Shown: positions 40,508-52,309, numbered from the stretch's first letter. The stretch: DNA of 64,000 nt from Aquamicrobium sp. LC103 (GCF_001014615.2 NZ_LBCQ02000004.1:248001-312000); one strand, 5' to 3'. Made by a program: numbers and translations. The notes: generated from the letters alone by a model not told the origin.

Positions 40508-41494
40508 ATGGCTGGCGTAGAACAGATATCGGTGGAACCCGGCGAGACCGGAATGCGGCTCGACCGCTGGTTCAAGGCGCACTATCCCGGCCTCGGCTTC
40601 GGGCAGTTGCAGAAGCTGCTGCGCTCCGGCCAGGTCAGGGTGGACGGCGGTCGCGCCAAGGCCGAGACGCGGATCGAGGCCGGACAGGTGGTGCGCGTGC
40701 CACCGCTCGCGGTCGACCGCAAGGGCGACGTACCGCTGACGGCGCGCGGCATGCGCGGGCAGGACGATGCCGAGGTCCTGTCAAAGATGCTGCTGCACGA
40801 GGACAAATCCGTCTACGTCTTCAACAAGCCGTCCGGGCTTGCCGTGCAGGGCGGCTCGGGCGTCAACCGACACGTCGACGACATGCTCGAGGCCTTCCGC
40901 AACAAGAAGGGCGAGAAGCCGCGCCTGGTCCACCGCATCGACCGCGACACGTCGGGCGTTCTCGTCGTCGCGCGCTCGCGGCTCGCCGCGATGAAGCTCG
41001 CGGAAGCCTTTCGCGGGCGTGATGCGAAGAAGACCTATTGGGCGCTGGTGAAGGGCGTGCCGAAGAAACGCGAGGACAAGATCTCGACCTGGCTGGTCAA
41101 GGAACAGACACCCGACGGCGACCGTATGCGCGTTGCCCGCCACGGCGAGGAACGGGCCGATCACGCCGTCTCCTATTACCGCGTCGTCGACCAGGCGGGG
41201 CAGTCGCTCTCGTGGCTGGAGATGGAGCCGCATACCGGCCGCACCCACCAGCTTCGCGTGCACGCCGCCCATATCGGCTGTCCGATCATCGGCGACCCGA
41301 AATATTTCGAGGCGGACCAGAACTGGGAGTTTCCCGGCGGAATCCAGAACCGCCTCCACCTTCACGCGCGGCGGATCGTCATCCCGCATCCGGACGGCGG
41401 AAAGCTGGACGTGACGGCTCCGATGCCGCCGCACATGGTTCAAAGCTGGAACCTCATCGGCTTCGACGAGGCGACCGCCGAGGACGAACGATGA
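40508..41494 (+). CDS. rluC: 23S rRNA pseudouridine synthase, RluC-type
   Basis: 328 residues. An N-terminal S4 RNA-binding domain (about 15-70) precedes the catalytic domain, which has NKPSGLAVQGGSG (106-118) and the HRIDRDTSG motif with the catalytic Asp145. RluC modifies U955, U2504 and U2580 in E. coli 23S rRNA. The stop overlaps the start of the transporter gene by four bases (ATGA). RluD and RluA-type enzymes are alternatives, but the NKPSG/GGSG loop favours RluC. Confidence 0.85.
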   Translation: MAGVEQISVEPGETGMRLDRWFKAHYPGLGFGQLQKLLRSGQVRVDGGRAKAETRIEAGQVVRVPPLAVDRKGDVPLTARGMRGQDDAEVLSKMLLHEDKSVYVFNKPSGLAVQGGSGVNRHVDDMLEAFRNKKGEKPRLVHRIDRDTSGVLVVARSRLAAMKLAEAFRGRDAKKTYWALVKGVPKKREDKISTWLVKEQTPDGDRMRVARHGEERADHAVSYYRVVDQAGQSLSWLEMEPHTGRTHQLRVHAAHIGCPIIGDPKYFEADQNWEFPGGIQNRLHLHARRIVIPHPDGGKLDVTAPMPPHMVQSWNLIGFDEATAEDER

Positions 41495-42411
41495 GCGATG
41501 CCGCCGGCGCGCTCGAAAGGCGTGATTCGATAGACGGCTTCGCCGCCGCGGTGATGATAGGCCTCACCTTTTCCTGGGGGTTCAACCAGGTCGCGATCAA
41601 GGTGGCGAATGTCGGCTACAATCCGATTTTCGCCGTGCTCTTGCGCTCGGTGATCGCCTGTGTGCTCGTTCTCCTGTGGTGCAGGCTGCGCAGGATTCCG
41701 CTGTTCGAGCGGGACGGCACGCTGGGAGCGGGCATACTGGCGGGCGTGCTGTTCGGGGGAGAATTCGCGCTGATTTTCCTCGGGCTCGACTTCACCACGG
41801 CGGCGCGCAGCGCGCTGATGATCAACACCATGCCGTTCTGGGTGCTGATCGGCGCGCATTTCCTCCTCGGCGAGCACATCACCCGGCTGAAGCTCGCGGG
41901 CGTGGCGCTTGCCTTCTGCGGGGTGTTCCTCGTCTTTTCGGACAAGCTCAGCGTACCGGGTCCGTCCGCGCTCTGGGGCGATCTGATGTGCCTCGGCGCC
42001 GGCATCCTGTGGGCGGCGACCATTCTCGTCATCAAGGGATCGCGGCTTGCGCGCGCGAGCGCGGAAAAGACGCTGCTTTACCAGCTTTCGGTATCCGCGC
42101 TCTTCGTGGTGCCGTTCGTTCCGCTCGCCGGGCCGGCGCTGCGCGACGTCACGGCGCTCGCCACCGCCTCGCTGCTCTTCCAGGCGGTGTTCATCGTCGC
42201 CTTCACCTATGTGCTTTGGTTCTGGCTGATGCGGCGCTATCCGGCGTCGGGTCTTTCTAGCTTCGCCTTCCTGACGCCGGCATTCGGCGTCCTGTGCGGC
42301 GGGTTCCTGCTGGGCGAGACGGTCACGCCGCGAATTTTCCTGGCGCTGGGGCTGATCGCCGCGGGGCTCGTGCTTGTCAACCGGCGCCCACGTAGCGATA
42401 TACCGGCGTAG
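41491..42411 (+). CDS. DMT-superfamily (EamA) transporter
   Basis: 306 residues from ATG 41491 (MSDAAGALERRD); the same frame stays open into rluC, which explains the longer apparent frame. About ten membrane spans in two EamA repeats (roughly 20-150 and 165-300). It probably exports an amino acid or small metabolite; the substrate cannot be read from sequence. It is coupled to rluC and followed by the ATP12-type gene after 23 bases. Confidence 0.85.
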   Translation: MSDAAGALERRDSIDGFAAAVMIGLTFSWGFNQVAIKVANVGYNPIFAVLLRSVIACVLVLLWCRLRRIPLFERDGTLGAGILAGVLFGGEFALIFLGLDFTTAARSALMINTMPFWVLIGAHFLLGEHITRLKLAGVALAFCGVFLVFSDKLSVPGPSALWGDLMCLGAGILWAATILVIKGSRLARASAEKTLLYQLSVSALFVVPFVPLAGPALRDVTALATASLLFQAVFIVAFTYVLWFWLMRRYPASGLSSFAFLTPAFGVLCGGFLLGETVTPRIFLALGLIAAGLVLVNRRPRSDIPA

Positions 42412-42434
42412 AGAACAAGATCGGAAACAGTGCC

Positions 42435-43232
42435 ATGCGTGACAAGCTGAGCGATATCGGCGGCGAGGAATTCCTTTCCGACAAGGACCCGATGCGGCGC
42501 GCGCAGAAGCAGATGCGCCCACCGCTGCCGAAGCGCTTCTACAAGGAGGCCGAGGTCGCCCGGGAAGGCGACGCCTATGCCGTGCGTCTCGACGGGAGGC
42601 CCGTGCGCACGCCGGGCAAGGCGCTGCTCGCGCTGCCGAGCGAGCGGGCGGCCCGGCTCGTCGCCGACGAATTCGCTGCCCAGCGCGACGAGATCGATCC
42701 GATCTCGATGCCGGTGCTGCGGCTGGCGAACACGGCGATCGACGGCGTCGCGGCGGACACGCAGGCGGTGCTCGAAGACATCATGCGTTTCGCGTCCTCC
42801 GACCTCCTCTGCTACCGCGCCGACGCGCCGGAAGGCCTCGTCGCGCGGCAGGCGGAAGCCTGGGATCCGATCATCGACTGGGCGAGAGCGTCGCTCGGCG
42901 CCCGCTTCATCCTCGCCGAGGGCGTCATGCATGTCGAGCAGCCGGGCGAGACGATAGGGGCGATCGGCATTCATTTGAAATTGCGGGAGGACCCGTTCAG
43001 GCTTTCGGCCCTGCATGTGATGACCTCGCTGATGGGTTCGGCGTTGCTCGCGCTCGCCGTCGAGGCAGGCGAGATCGATGCCGAAACCGCTTGGGCGGCC
43101 GCCCATGTCGACGAGGACTGGAACATCGAAAAATGGGGCGAGGACGCCGAAGCCGTGGAGCGCCGCGCCGTGCGCAAGCGCGACATGCTGGCTTCCGTTT
43201 CGCTGCTCGGGGCGCTGAGCTTCAGCCGCTGA
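42435..43232 (+). CDS. ATP12-family F1-ATPase assembly chaperone
   Basis: 265 residues. Has the ATP12 pattern: PLPKRFYKEAEV, a strand-rich N-terminal part (VRLDGRPVRTPGKALLALPS) and a helical C-terminal part containing DLLCYRADAPEGLV and IEKWGEDAEAVERR. In mitochondria Atp12p holds the F1 alpha subunit before assembly. The bacterial family is largely restricted to alphaproteobacteria, supporting the taxonomic call. It is convergent with a small membrane-protein gene; a palindrome lies between them. Confidence 0.88.
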   Translation: MRDKLSDIGGEEFLSDKDPMRRAQKQMRPPLPKRFYKEAEVAREGDAYAVRLDGRPVRTPGKALLALPSERAARLVADEFAAQRDEIDPISMPVLRLANTAIDGVAADTQAVLEDIMRFASSDLLCYRADAPEGLVARQAEAWDPIIDWARASLGARFILAEGVMHVEQPGETIGAIGIHLKLREDPFRLSALHVMTSLMGSALLALAVEAGEIDAETAWAAAHVDEDWNIEKWGEDAEAVERRAVRKRDMLASVSLLGALSFSR

Positions 43233-43267
43233 TCCGGCCATCGTCCTCCGTTCAAGCGTCGGGGAGG

Positions 43268-43300
43268 CGGTCCGAAAACCGGAACCTGGTTTTCGGACCG
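43268..43300. repeat. Perfect palindromic hairpin between convergent genes
   Basis: Arms CGGTCCGAAAACC (43268-43280) and GGTTTTCGGACCG (43288-43300) are exact over 13 bases around a 7-base loop. It lies between two convergent genes. The core CCGAAAACC...GGTTTTCGG is like the palindromic repeats common in rhizobial intergenic regions. No T-run follows on either strand. Likely a repeat element, with possible termination or RNA-processing effect. Confidence 0.7.
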
Positions 43301-43305
43301 ACGAC

Positions 43306-43632
43306 CTATCCGCCGAAGCCCAGCGCGCGCAAGGCGTTCGGCACGGCGGGCAATGTGAGGAGCAAGGCGCAGCCCAGCCATATCGCAGCGGCGACCTTGC
43401 CGCTGCCGTCCGGCGCGAACCGTTCGTAGAGCGCTGCCGGTACGCCTGAAATCATCACCGTGAGCGTGGAGAGGATCAGCGCGCTCACCATGTAGACCGC
43501 CTGGGAATAGGGCGGTGCCCAGAACGGGTACCAGATCGGATAGAGCACGAAGACCGCCAGCACCCAGGGCGAGAAGATGCCGTTGACGATCGCCACCGCC
43601 ATGACCGGCACGAGGGCGTTCCTGTCCATCAT
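43306..43632 (-). CDS. Hypothetical small membrane protein
   Basis: 108 residues with about three hydrophobic helices (near 10-35, 42-65 and 80-105). Family unknown to me. Contains FSPWVLAVFVLYPIWYPFWAPP. It starts within the stop codon of the upstream minus-strand gene (ATGA overlap), so it is a translationally coupled partner of the YggT-like protein. It ends 5 bases from the palindrome shared with the ATP12-type gene. Confidence 0.7.
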   Translation of the reverse strand: MMDRNALVPVMAVAIVNGIFSPWVLAVFVLYPIWYPFWAPPYSQAVYMVSALILSTLTVMISGVPAALYERFAPDGSGKVAAAIWLGCALLLTLPAVPNALRALGFGG

Positions 43633-43943
43633 GAGCCGGCTCCCTGGGTTGCGACGGGCGTGAGCCCGAGATTGAGCAGCAGCACGAAATAGGCCACCCG
43701 CGCAAACATCAGCCAGAGCACGCCGAAGAGCATCACCACCAGATGCGTCATGATGCGCGGGGTGACCATGCGGAAGAAGCGGACGAAAGGCTCGGTGATC
43801 GCCTTGAAGGCGCGCCAGATGTAGTTGTCCCAGTTCTCCGGCACGAACAGGCCGAGCACGATCCTGCCGAGCAGCGTGTACATCACCGCCGCGAGAACGA
43901 AATTGGGGATGTGGAAATACCAGTAGGTCCAGAAACTGCTCAT
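43629..43943 (-). CDS. YggT-like membrane protein
   Basis: 104 residues from the ATG whose complement lies at 43941-43943 (MSSFWTYWYFHIPNFVLAAV). Two or three spans, with the segment AFKAITEPFVRFFRMVTPRIMTH resembling the ITEP...P motif of YggT proteins. YggT members act in envelope or osmotic functions that are poorly understood. It forms a two-gene unit with the following minus-strand gene. The symporter terminator lies in the 107-base gap upstream. Confidence 0.65.
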   Translation of the reverse strand: MSSFWTYWYFHIPNFVLAAVMYTLLGRIVLGLFVPENWDNYIWRAFKAITEPFVRFFRMVTPRIMTHLVVMLFGVLWLMFARVAYFVLLLNLGLTPVATQGAGS

Positions 43944-44001
43944 GCGCCTGTGCCGCCGCCTCCCATGACCGGACTTTATGGCCCGGAGCTTGCAGAAAGA
44001 A

Positions 44002-44029
44002 AAGCGGGGCCCGTTTCCGGACCCCGCTT
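44002..44029 (-). terminator. Terminator of the symporter operon
   Basis: Read on the minus strand, AAGCGGGG pairs with CCCCGCTT, extended by CCGG pairing inside, followed by TTCTTTC. It sits 22 bases beyond the symporter stop and before the YggT-like gene. Confidence 0.75.
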
Positions 44030-44050
44030 CCGTTTGATCGGGGCGACCGA

Positions 44051-45913
44051 CTAGGTGGTCTTTTCCTCCATGAGGGTCTTGCCCCTCGGCACGCGGACCT
44101 CGTCGATGAAGTCCTGCATCTCCTTGGAGGGAGCCTTGGTCAGGAGGCTGACGATGATCATCACCGCGAAGCCCACCGGCAGGCCGAAGGCGGCGGCCGA
44201 GACGTTCTTGACGCCCCACCACATCGCCCATTCGTCACCGGTGCCCTTGGTCAGGTCGAAACCGTATTGCGTTCCGATCAGGTAGAGCACCGTGATGCCG
44301 AAGCCCGCGATCATGCCGCATATGGCACCCGCCGAGGTCGTGCGCTTCCACCACACGCCCAACACCAGTGCCGGGAAGAGACCGGCGGCGGCGAGCGAGA
44401 ACGCCCAGGCGACCATCGACAGGATGTCGGCGGGACGCGTCGACGCGGTGTAGGCGGCGAGCGCCGCCACGACGACGAGGAGGGCACGCGACACCACAAG
44501 ACGACGGGAGGTCGGCGCGTTCTGGTCGATCATCTTATAGTAGATGTCGTGGCTGAGCGCGTTGGCGATCGCCAGGAGCAGGCCGTCCGCCGTCGACAGC
44601 GCCGCGGCGAGACCGCCGGCCGCGACCAGACCCGAGATGACATAGGGCATGCCGGCCATTTCAGGCGTGGCAAGCACGATCATGTCGGCGTTGAGCGTGA
44701 TGTCGCTGAAGGCGAGGTTGCCGGTGACGCCGGCTTCCGAGCACGCCGCCGCGACTGCAGCCGCGTCCACGGCGGCCTTGCCGCAGATCTGCACCATGGT
44801 GCCGTCGGCAGCCGCCCACCGCATCAGCCAGCCGGCCTTCTCGGCGATGTTGTCCGGCGTGAGGCCGCTCGCCACCAGGTCGAGCATCGTCCACTTCGCG
44901 AAGGCGGCGTATGCCGGCGCGGTGAAGTAGAGGATGAAGATGAAGAGCAACGACCAGGCCACCGACACGCGCGCCTCGCGAACCGAGGGCGTCGTGAAGT
45001 AGCGCATCAGGATGTGCGGCAGGGATGCGGTGCCGACCATGAGACAGACGATGAGAAGGAAGTAGTTCTTCGCATCGAAGCCGCCATGGGCGAATGGCAC
45101 GATGTGTCCCGGACTGATGCCCTGCGCCGCCTCGAGCGCGGAGATGTTTTCGAGCGCGGAGCCGTACATGATCTGCGGGATCGGAACGCCGGTCTTGGCG
45201 GTGGACATCCAGATCGCCGGGATGAGGTAGGCGATGATCAGAACGATATACTGCGCCACCTGGGTCCAGGTCACCGCGCGCATGCCGCCGAGCATCGAGC
45301 AGACCAGAATGCCGGCGAGACCGACATAGACGGCGACCGAGAAGTTCAGGCCGAGGAAGCGCGACGCGATGATGCCGGTCGCGTAGATCTGCGCGACGAC
45401 ATAGGTGAACGAGCACGAGAAAAGCACGACGATGCCGATGAAGCGGGCAAGGTTTCCGCCGTACCGGGCCGCGAGGAAGTCGGGAACCGTATAGGCGCCG
45501 AACTTGCGCAGATAGGGCGCGACGAGGATGGCCACGAGAACGTAGCCGCCCGTCCAGCCGACGACATAGGCGAGGCCGTCATAGCCGAGCAAATAGAGCG
45601 TGCCGGCCATGCCGACGAAGGAAGCTCCCGACATCCAGTCGGCGCCCGTCGCCATGCCGTTGTAGATCGCCGGCACCCTGCGTCCGGCGACGTAATATTC
45701 GCCGACCTGCATGGTGCGGCTCATGATGCCGATCACCGCGTAGATCAGGATGGTGAAGCCCATGAACATGTAGCCGATGACGACGTTGGGAACGCCGATC
45801 GCGCCGAGAATGGCCATGAGGATGATGAATGCGATGAAGCCGCCGGTGTATAGCGTGTATACGCGGCCAAGATTGGCGGTGAAACTGTCGCCGCCTCCCG
45901 TTGTCGAAGCCAT
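44051..45913 (-). CDS. Sodium:solute symporter (acetate/ActP-like, DUF4212-linked subfamily)
   Basis: 620 residues from the ATG whose complement is at 45911-45913 (MASTTGGGDSFTANLGRVYT). About 13 membrane spans. SSS-family signatures include YYVAGRRVPAIYNGMATGADWMSGASFVGMAG (start given in part) and APYLRKFGAYTVPDFLAARYGG. A large loop in the second half has several Cys and Ala-rich stretches. It imports a monocarboxylate such as acetate; the exact substrate is not deduced. The small DUF4212 gene sits 11 bases upstream in the same operon, the arrangement of this subfamily. Confidence 0.87.
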   Translation of the reverse strand: MASTTGGGDSFTANLGRVYTLYTGGFIAFIILMAILGAIGVPNVVIGYMFMGFTILIYAVIGIMSRTMQVGEYYVAGRRVPAIYNGMATGADWMSGASFVGMAGTLYLLGYDGLAYVVGWTGGYVLVAILVAPYLRKFGAYTVPDFLAARYGGNLARFIGIVVLFSCSFTYVVAQIYATGIIASRFLGLNFSVAVYVGLAGILVCSMLGGMRAVTWTQVAQYIVLIIAYLIPAIWMSTAKTGVPIPQIMYGSALENISALEAAQGISPGHIVPFAHGGFDAKNYFLLIVCLMVGTASLPHILMRYFTTPSVREARVSVAWSLLFIFILYFTAPAYAAFAKWTMLDLVASGLTPDNIAEKAGWLMRWAAADGTMVQICGKAAVDAAAVAAACSEAGVTGNLAFSDITLNADMIVLATPEMAGMPYVISGLVAAGGLAAALSTADGLLLAIANALSHDIYYKMIDQNAPTSRRLVVSRALLVVVAALAAYTASTRPADILSMVAWAFSLAAAGLFPALVLGVWWKRTTSAGAICGMIAGFGITVLYLIGTQYGFDLTKGTGDEWAMWWGVKNVSAAAFGLPVGFAVMIIVSLLTKAPSKEMQDFIDEVRVPRGKTLMEEKTT

Positions 45914-45924
45914 TGTTCTCCCCC

Positions 45925-46185
45925 TCAGTTGTCTTCGGACATGCCATACTCTTCGTCGATGGCGTTCTGCTTGCGGGCGAACCAGAACAGCATGATGACG
46001 AAGGCTATGAGCGATCCCTGAGCGGCCATGTAGAAACCGAGCGGGAAGCCGAGAATGGTGATGTTGTTCAACGCATCCACGAACATGTGGATGACGAACG
46101 AGAAGAAGAACCACAGTGCCAGCATGACCAGCATGAGGTTTTTCGTCTTGTTCCAGTACGCTTCATGTTGCGACGAATTGGCCAT
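45925..46185 (-). CDS. DUF4212 protein, small partner of the sodium:solute symporter
   Basis: 86 residues with two hydrophobic helices (about 16-36 and 48-70). It begins MANSSQHEAYWNKTKNLML and has the family GFPLGFYMAAQGSLIAFV. Members lie directly before SSS-type symporters and are thought to be a small subunit or chaperone. GGAGGAGGG lies upstream of the ATG. It is divergent from the 46444 gene. Confidence 0.88.
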   Translation of the reverse strand: MANSSQHEAYWNKTKNLMLVMLALWFFFSFVIHMFVDALNNITILGFPLGFYMAAQGSLIAFVIMLFWFARKQNAIDEEYGMSEDN

Positions 46186-46443
46186 CGCGCGTGACCCTCC
46201 TCCAAAGTGCCGCCGCGGGCGCAGGGCTCGAATGGCGGCTGTTGCGCTGAACGCATCGCAAAACCCTCCCGATGCGCGACATCGCAGGGCCGGCCTGTCG
46301 ACCGAATCCCGGACGTTCACATATGCGTAACACTTCTTGATCGAGTCGTTGATTAAACCTTAGGCTTAGACAATTCGTCGAGGATGCCTGCCGCGACCTG
46401 CCTGTATAAGCATGCGTTGGACTTGCCGGAGACGGGGTGTAGG

Positions 46444-47103
46444 ATGACGTTTCACTTTCTGCGGAACGCGGGCAATATGGGATTGTTGGGCGACCTTCTT
46501 CCAAACTTCTTCAGCCGGGCGAAACCCATTCGCACGGTGGGCGAACTGGCCGAATTCATGGATTCGCGCGCTGCCTTCATGGGGCAGAAATGCGTGGAGG
46601 AATTCTCCCGGGTGAGAGCGGGAATCTACTGGCAGAAGCTGTTCAGCGAGGAGGAATTCCAGACCGAGCTGCGCCGCTCGCGGTGGAAAAGCTATCCGCC
46701 GGCCTATGCGATGGTCGCCGAGGCCGTGGAAAGCGTTCTGCGGCCCGCCGCCGGGCTGCGCCAGCGCAAGCTTCCCGAGGCGCTGGAAAAGATGGCGAGC
46801 CGGACCTTTGCCGGTTATCCGGTTCCGGAAGGGCTTTCGGACCAGTTCTGGAGCGAAGCCCTCGAGCTTCTGCGCGAACGGTTGGATGCGACGCAGGCCG
46901 ATGCGCCGCGGCCCGTGCGGGAAATGGCCGAGCCGGCGGCGAGGCTGGTCTTCGAGGCGCTTCCCATCCACCAGAATCTGCTGACCAACGACTACGACTA
47001 TATATTCAACAATCTCAGGATGAACCTGCTGCGTGTTCACAGCGATTTCCTGGACCGCGTCGATGCGAAGGCCGTCATCCTCGATCTGCTCGGCGACGAC
47101 TGA
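46444..47103 (+). CDS. Conserved hypothetical protein
   Basis: 219 residues from ATG 46444 (MTFHFLRNAGNMGLLGDL). ATG 46384 and ATG 46477 are alternatives. A -10-like TATAAG near 46403 would place the start of transcription after 46384, favouring the later starts. Soluble, rich in helices, with FMDSRAAFMGQKCVEEFSRV near residue 40. No catalytic motif is recognised. Similar proteins of unknown role occur in rhizobia (recollection). It is convergent with glnA across a bidirectional terminator. Confidence 0.65.
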   Translation: MTFHFLRNAGNMGLLGDLLPNFFSRAKPIRTVGELAEFMDSRAAFMGQKCVEEFSRVRAGIYWQKLFSEEEFQTELRRSRWKSYPPAYAMVAEAVESVLRPAAGLRQRKLPEALEKMASRTFAGYPVPEGLSDQFWSEALELLRERLDATQADAPRPVREMAEPAARLVFEALPIHQNLLTNDYDYIFNNLRMNLLRVHSDFLDRVDAKAVILDLLGDD

Positions 47104-47122
47104 CACAAAACCCAAAAATGAA

Positions 47123-47154
47123 GAAGGGCCGGTGCGGCGACGCACCGGCCCTTC
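47123..47154. terminator. Bidirectional terminator between the hypothetical gene and glnA
   Basis: GAAGGGCCGGTGCG (47123-47136), GCGA loop, CGCACCGGCCCTTC (47141-47154) are exact 14-base arms. It lies 20 bases after one stop and 17 beyond the glnA stop. Flanking T-richness is weak on the plus side (CGTTTG) and TTTTT-like on the minus side (complement of AAAAA upstream). Confidence 0.75.
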
Positions 47155-47170
47155 GTTTGCCCGCCCGCGA

Positions 47171-48580
47171 TCAGACGGAGTAGTACATGTCGAATTCGAC
47201 CGGGTGCGGGGTCATTTCGAAGCGCATGACCTCGGCCATCTTGAGCTCGATATAGGCGTCGATCTGGTCGTCGTCGAAGACGCCGCCGGCCTTCAGGAAG
47301 GCGCGGTCCTTGTCGAGGCTCTGCAGGGCTTCGCGCAACGAGCCGCAGACGGTCGGGATCTTCTTCAGTTCCTTTGCCGGCAGATCGTAGAGATCCTTGT
47401 CCATCGGCTGGCCGGGATGGATCTTGTTCTTGATGCCGTCGAGACCGGCCATCAGCAGGGCCGCAAACGCGAGGTAGGGGTTCGCGCCCGGATCGGGGAA
47501 GCGGATTTCGACGCGCTTCGACTTCGGCGACGAGCCGAAGGGGATGCGACAGGAGGCCGAACGGTTGCGCGCCGAATAGGCGAGCAGAACCGGCGCTTCA
47601 TAACCCGGAACCAGACGCTTGTAGGAGTTGGTCAGCGGGTTGGTGAAGGCGTTGATCGCCTTGGCGTGCTTGATGATGCCGCCGATGTAATAGAGGCAGT
47701 TTTCCGACAGGCCGGCATATTCATTGCCCGCGAAGGTCGGCTTGCCGTCCTTCCAGATCGACATGTGCACGTGCATGCCCGAGCCGTTGTCGCCGAAAAC
47801 CGGCTTCGGCATGAAGGTGGCCGTCTTGCCGTAGGCGTTGGCGACCTGGTGCACGACATATTTGTAGAGCAGCATCTTGTCGGCGTTGCGCACCAGCGCG
47901 TCGAACTTGACGCCGAGCTCGTGCTGGGCGGCCGCCACTTCGTGGTGGTGCTTTTCGACGCGCACGCCCATTTCCGTGAGCACGGTCAGCATTTCCGAGC
48001 GCATGTCCTGGCACGAGTCGATCGGCGGCACCGGGAAATAGCCGCCCTTGACGCGCGGACGGTGGCCGAGATTGCCGGTCTCGTAGTCGGTGTCGTCGTT
48101 GGAAGGCAGTTCGGAGGAATCGAGCTTGAAGCCGGTGTTGTACGGGTCGGCCTTGTACTTGACGTCGTCGAAGACGAAGAATTCGGCTTCCGGGCCGACG
48201 AAGACGGTGTCGCCGATGCCTTCCGCCTTCATGTAGGCTTCGGCCTTCTTCGCCGTGCCGCGCGGATCGCGGTTGTAGGCTTCGCCGGAAACCGGGTCGA
48301 GAATGTCGCACAGGATGACCATGGTCGACTGGGCGAAGAACGGATCCATATGGACCGTCTCGGTGTCGGGCATCAGAACCATGTCGGATTCGTTGATGGC
48401 CTTCCAGCCGGCGATCGATGAGCCGTCGAACATGACGCCGTCGGCGAACATGTCTTCGTCGACCTCGGCGACGTCCATGGTCACATGCTGGAGCTTGCCC
48501 TTCGGATCAGTGAAGCGGAGGTCGACGAACTTTACGTCGTTGTCCTTGATCTGCTTCATGATGTCATTTGCTGTCGTCAT
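47171..48580 (-). CDS. glnA: Glutamine synthetase type I
   Basis: 469 residues, GS-I. The N-terminal beta-grasp (about 1-100, [18 protein letters not shown]) precedes the catalytic domain ([20 protein letters not shown], the [10 protein letters not shown]-type segment [24 protein letters not shown]). Tyr398 in KDLYDLP is the adenylylation site used by GlnE. It makes glutamine from glutamate and ammonium with ATP. It follows glnB in a glnBA operon behind a sigma54-type promoter. Confidence 0.97.
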   Translation of the reverse strand: MTTANDIMKQIKDNDVKFVDLRFTDPKGKLQHVTMDVAEVDEDMFADGVMFDGSSIAGWKAINESDMVLMPDTETVHMDPFFAQSTMVILCDILDPVSGEAYNRDPRGTAKKAEAYMKAEGIGDTVFVGPEAEFFVFDDVKYKADPYNTGFKLDSSELPSNDDTDYETGNLGHRPRVKGGYFPVPPIDSCQDMRSEMLTVLTEMGVRVEKHHHEVAAAQHELGVKFDALVRNADKMLLYKYVVHQVANAYGKTATFMPKPVFGDNGSGMHVHMSIWKDGKPTFAGNEYAGLSENCLYYIGGIIKHAKAINAFTNPLTNSYKRLVPGYEAPVLLAYSARNRSASCRIPFGSSPKSKRVEIRFPDPGANPYLAFAALLMAGLDGIKNKIHPGQPMDKDLYDLPAKELKKIPTVCGSLREALQSLDKDRAFLKAGGVFDDDQIDAYIELKMAEVMRFEMTPHPVEFDMYYSV

Positions 48581-48641
48581 TTCCTATTTCCCTGTGATGA
48601 CATTCTCAAAGATGGTTTGAAAAAATGGAGCCCGGAGCCGA

Positions 48642-50812
<2,171 letters not shown>

Positions 50813-50818
<6 letters not shown>

Positions 50819-51619
50819 ATCGACGCGGGTCTGCAGGGCGATCGCGCCATGCGGCGCGCGCACTTTTCCCTCGGTGATGAAGTAGACGAAAACGTCGCGC
50901 GGCTTCTTCTCGGTCGGGGCGGACGGATCGGCATAGGGCAGGTCGCCGGGTGCGCCGCCTTCGGCCCACAGCCTGGCGCGCTCCGCCCAGCCGTCGAGCT
51001 GATCGTCGGCATAGCAATGCGGATTGTCGTCGTTGCCGCGCTGCAGGCGCGCATAAACGAAGTCGCCTGTGATATCCGCCATCTCGGGATAGGTCGCATG
51101 GTGGGCGTAGACGATCGCGGCCTCGTGCTTGCGGGCGAGCGCGACGAAGTCGGGATCGACGAAGCTGTCGTTGCGCACCTCGATCGCGTGGCGCAGCGGG
51201 ACGCCGTCCTGTTTTTCCGGAAGCAGCGCCAGGAAGGCGCCGAAATCGACGGGATCGAATTTCTTGGTCGGCGCGAACTGCCAGATGATCGGCCCGAGCT
51301 TGTCGCCGAGCTCGGCGACGCCGGAATCAAGAAAGCGCTGGACGGATTCGCCGGCCTCCGCCAGCACCCTGCGGTTGGTCGAGAAGCGGATCGCCTTGAG
51401 CGAGAAGACGAAACCGTCCGGCGCGTCGGCCGCCCATTTGGCGAAGGTGGCGGGCTTGAACGTGGAATAGTAGGTACCGTTGACCTCGATCGTCCTCACC
51501 TGCCGCGAGGCATATTGAAGCTGCTTCGCCTTGGAGAGCTTGTCGGGATAGAAGGAGGTGTCCCAGGGCTCGAAGGTCCAGCCGCCCATGCCGGCGCGAA
51601 TTTTCCCGGAAGTGGTCAT
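50813..51619 (-). CDS. DUF72 family protein (YecE-like)
   Basis: 268 residues, a TIM-barrel-type fold by family. GMGGWTFEPWDTSFYPDKL begins it, and FSTNRRVLAEAGESVQRFLD and HAIEVRNDSFVD follow, matching DUF72. The function is not established. The gene overlaps nnrD by 6 bases at the 3' end (convergent). Confidence 0.85.
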
Positions 51620-51682
51620 GCTCTGATCTCCGTTGCTTGCATGGTGCCGCCGCCCGTCGAAACCTTCATCACAGCACCCCGC

Positions 51683-52309
51683 TCATGCCGGAGCAATGAA
51701 GGGCTGCGAAATTTCGCGGAAGACAGGAAGCCTCTCCATCCAATCGCAATGGCTTGCCAGGGCGGGAAACTCGTCAAGGCCCGCAAGGTCGGGATGTGAC
51801 TCGCTCATGTGCCGGATGGATGCCGCGACCGCGATATCGGCGTGACCGATGCGATCGCCGAACCAGTAGGGGGCCGAGCTTCGGGCACGATCCGCCTCAA
51901 GCGAAGCCAGCGTTCCCCGGATCTGCTTCAGGCAACGCGCCTCCCAGGCTTCGGACGGATTCTCGTGCAGCCGGCGTTCGTAGAACAGGCTGACCGCCTT
52001 GTCGGCCAGTCCGCTCGCCAGCGCCGCGATCTTCAAGGACTGGTGGCGCTGCGGCTCCGTCCGTGGATGAAGCGCCCGATCCGCCGGCACCAGATTGTCG
52101 AGGTGGTCGAGAATGGTGACGCTGTCGACGAGCACGTCGCCATCGTCGAGCACCAGCGTCGGCACGCGCGTCAGCGGGTTGTAGGCCGCGATCTTCTCCG
52201 CATCGCCGAACACCGACCAGGGCCTGTGCTCGAAAGACATGTCGTAGAGCCGCAGCGCAATGCCGACGCGTCGAACAAAGGACGAATCATATTGTCCTAT
52301 CAGAATCAC
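51683..52309 (-). CDS. Glutathione S-transferase family protein
   Basis: 208 residues. The N-terminal thioredoxin-like domain (about 1-78) starts MILIGQYDSSFVRRVGIAL and contains the glutathione-binding VPTLVLDDGDVLVDSV with the cis-Pro and the Asp-Ser pair at 61-62. The C-terminal helical domain (about 85-205) has RIGHADIAVAASIRHM, the GST N-capping box. The substrate is unknown. It follows uvrA on the minus strand after 67 bases. Confidence 0.85.
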   Translation of the reverse strand: MILIGQYDSSFVRRVGIALRLYDMSFEHRPWSVFGDAEKIAAYNPLTRVPTLVLDDGDVLVDSVTILDHLDNLVPADRALHPRTEPQRHQSLKIAALASGLADKAVSLFYERRLHENPSEAWEARCLKQIRGTLASLEADRARSSAPYWFGDRIGHADIAVAASIRHMSESHPDLAGLDEFPALASHCDWMERLPVFREISQPFIAPA

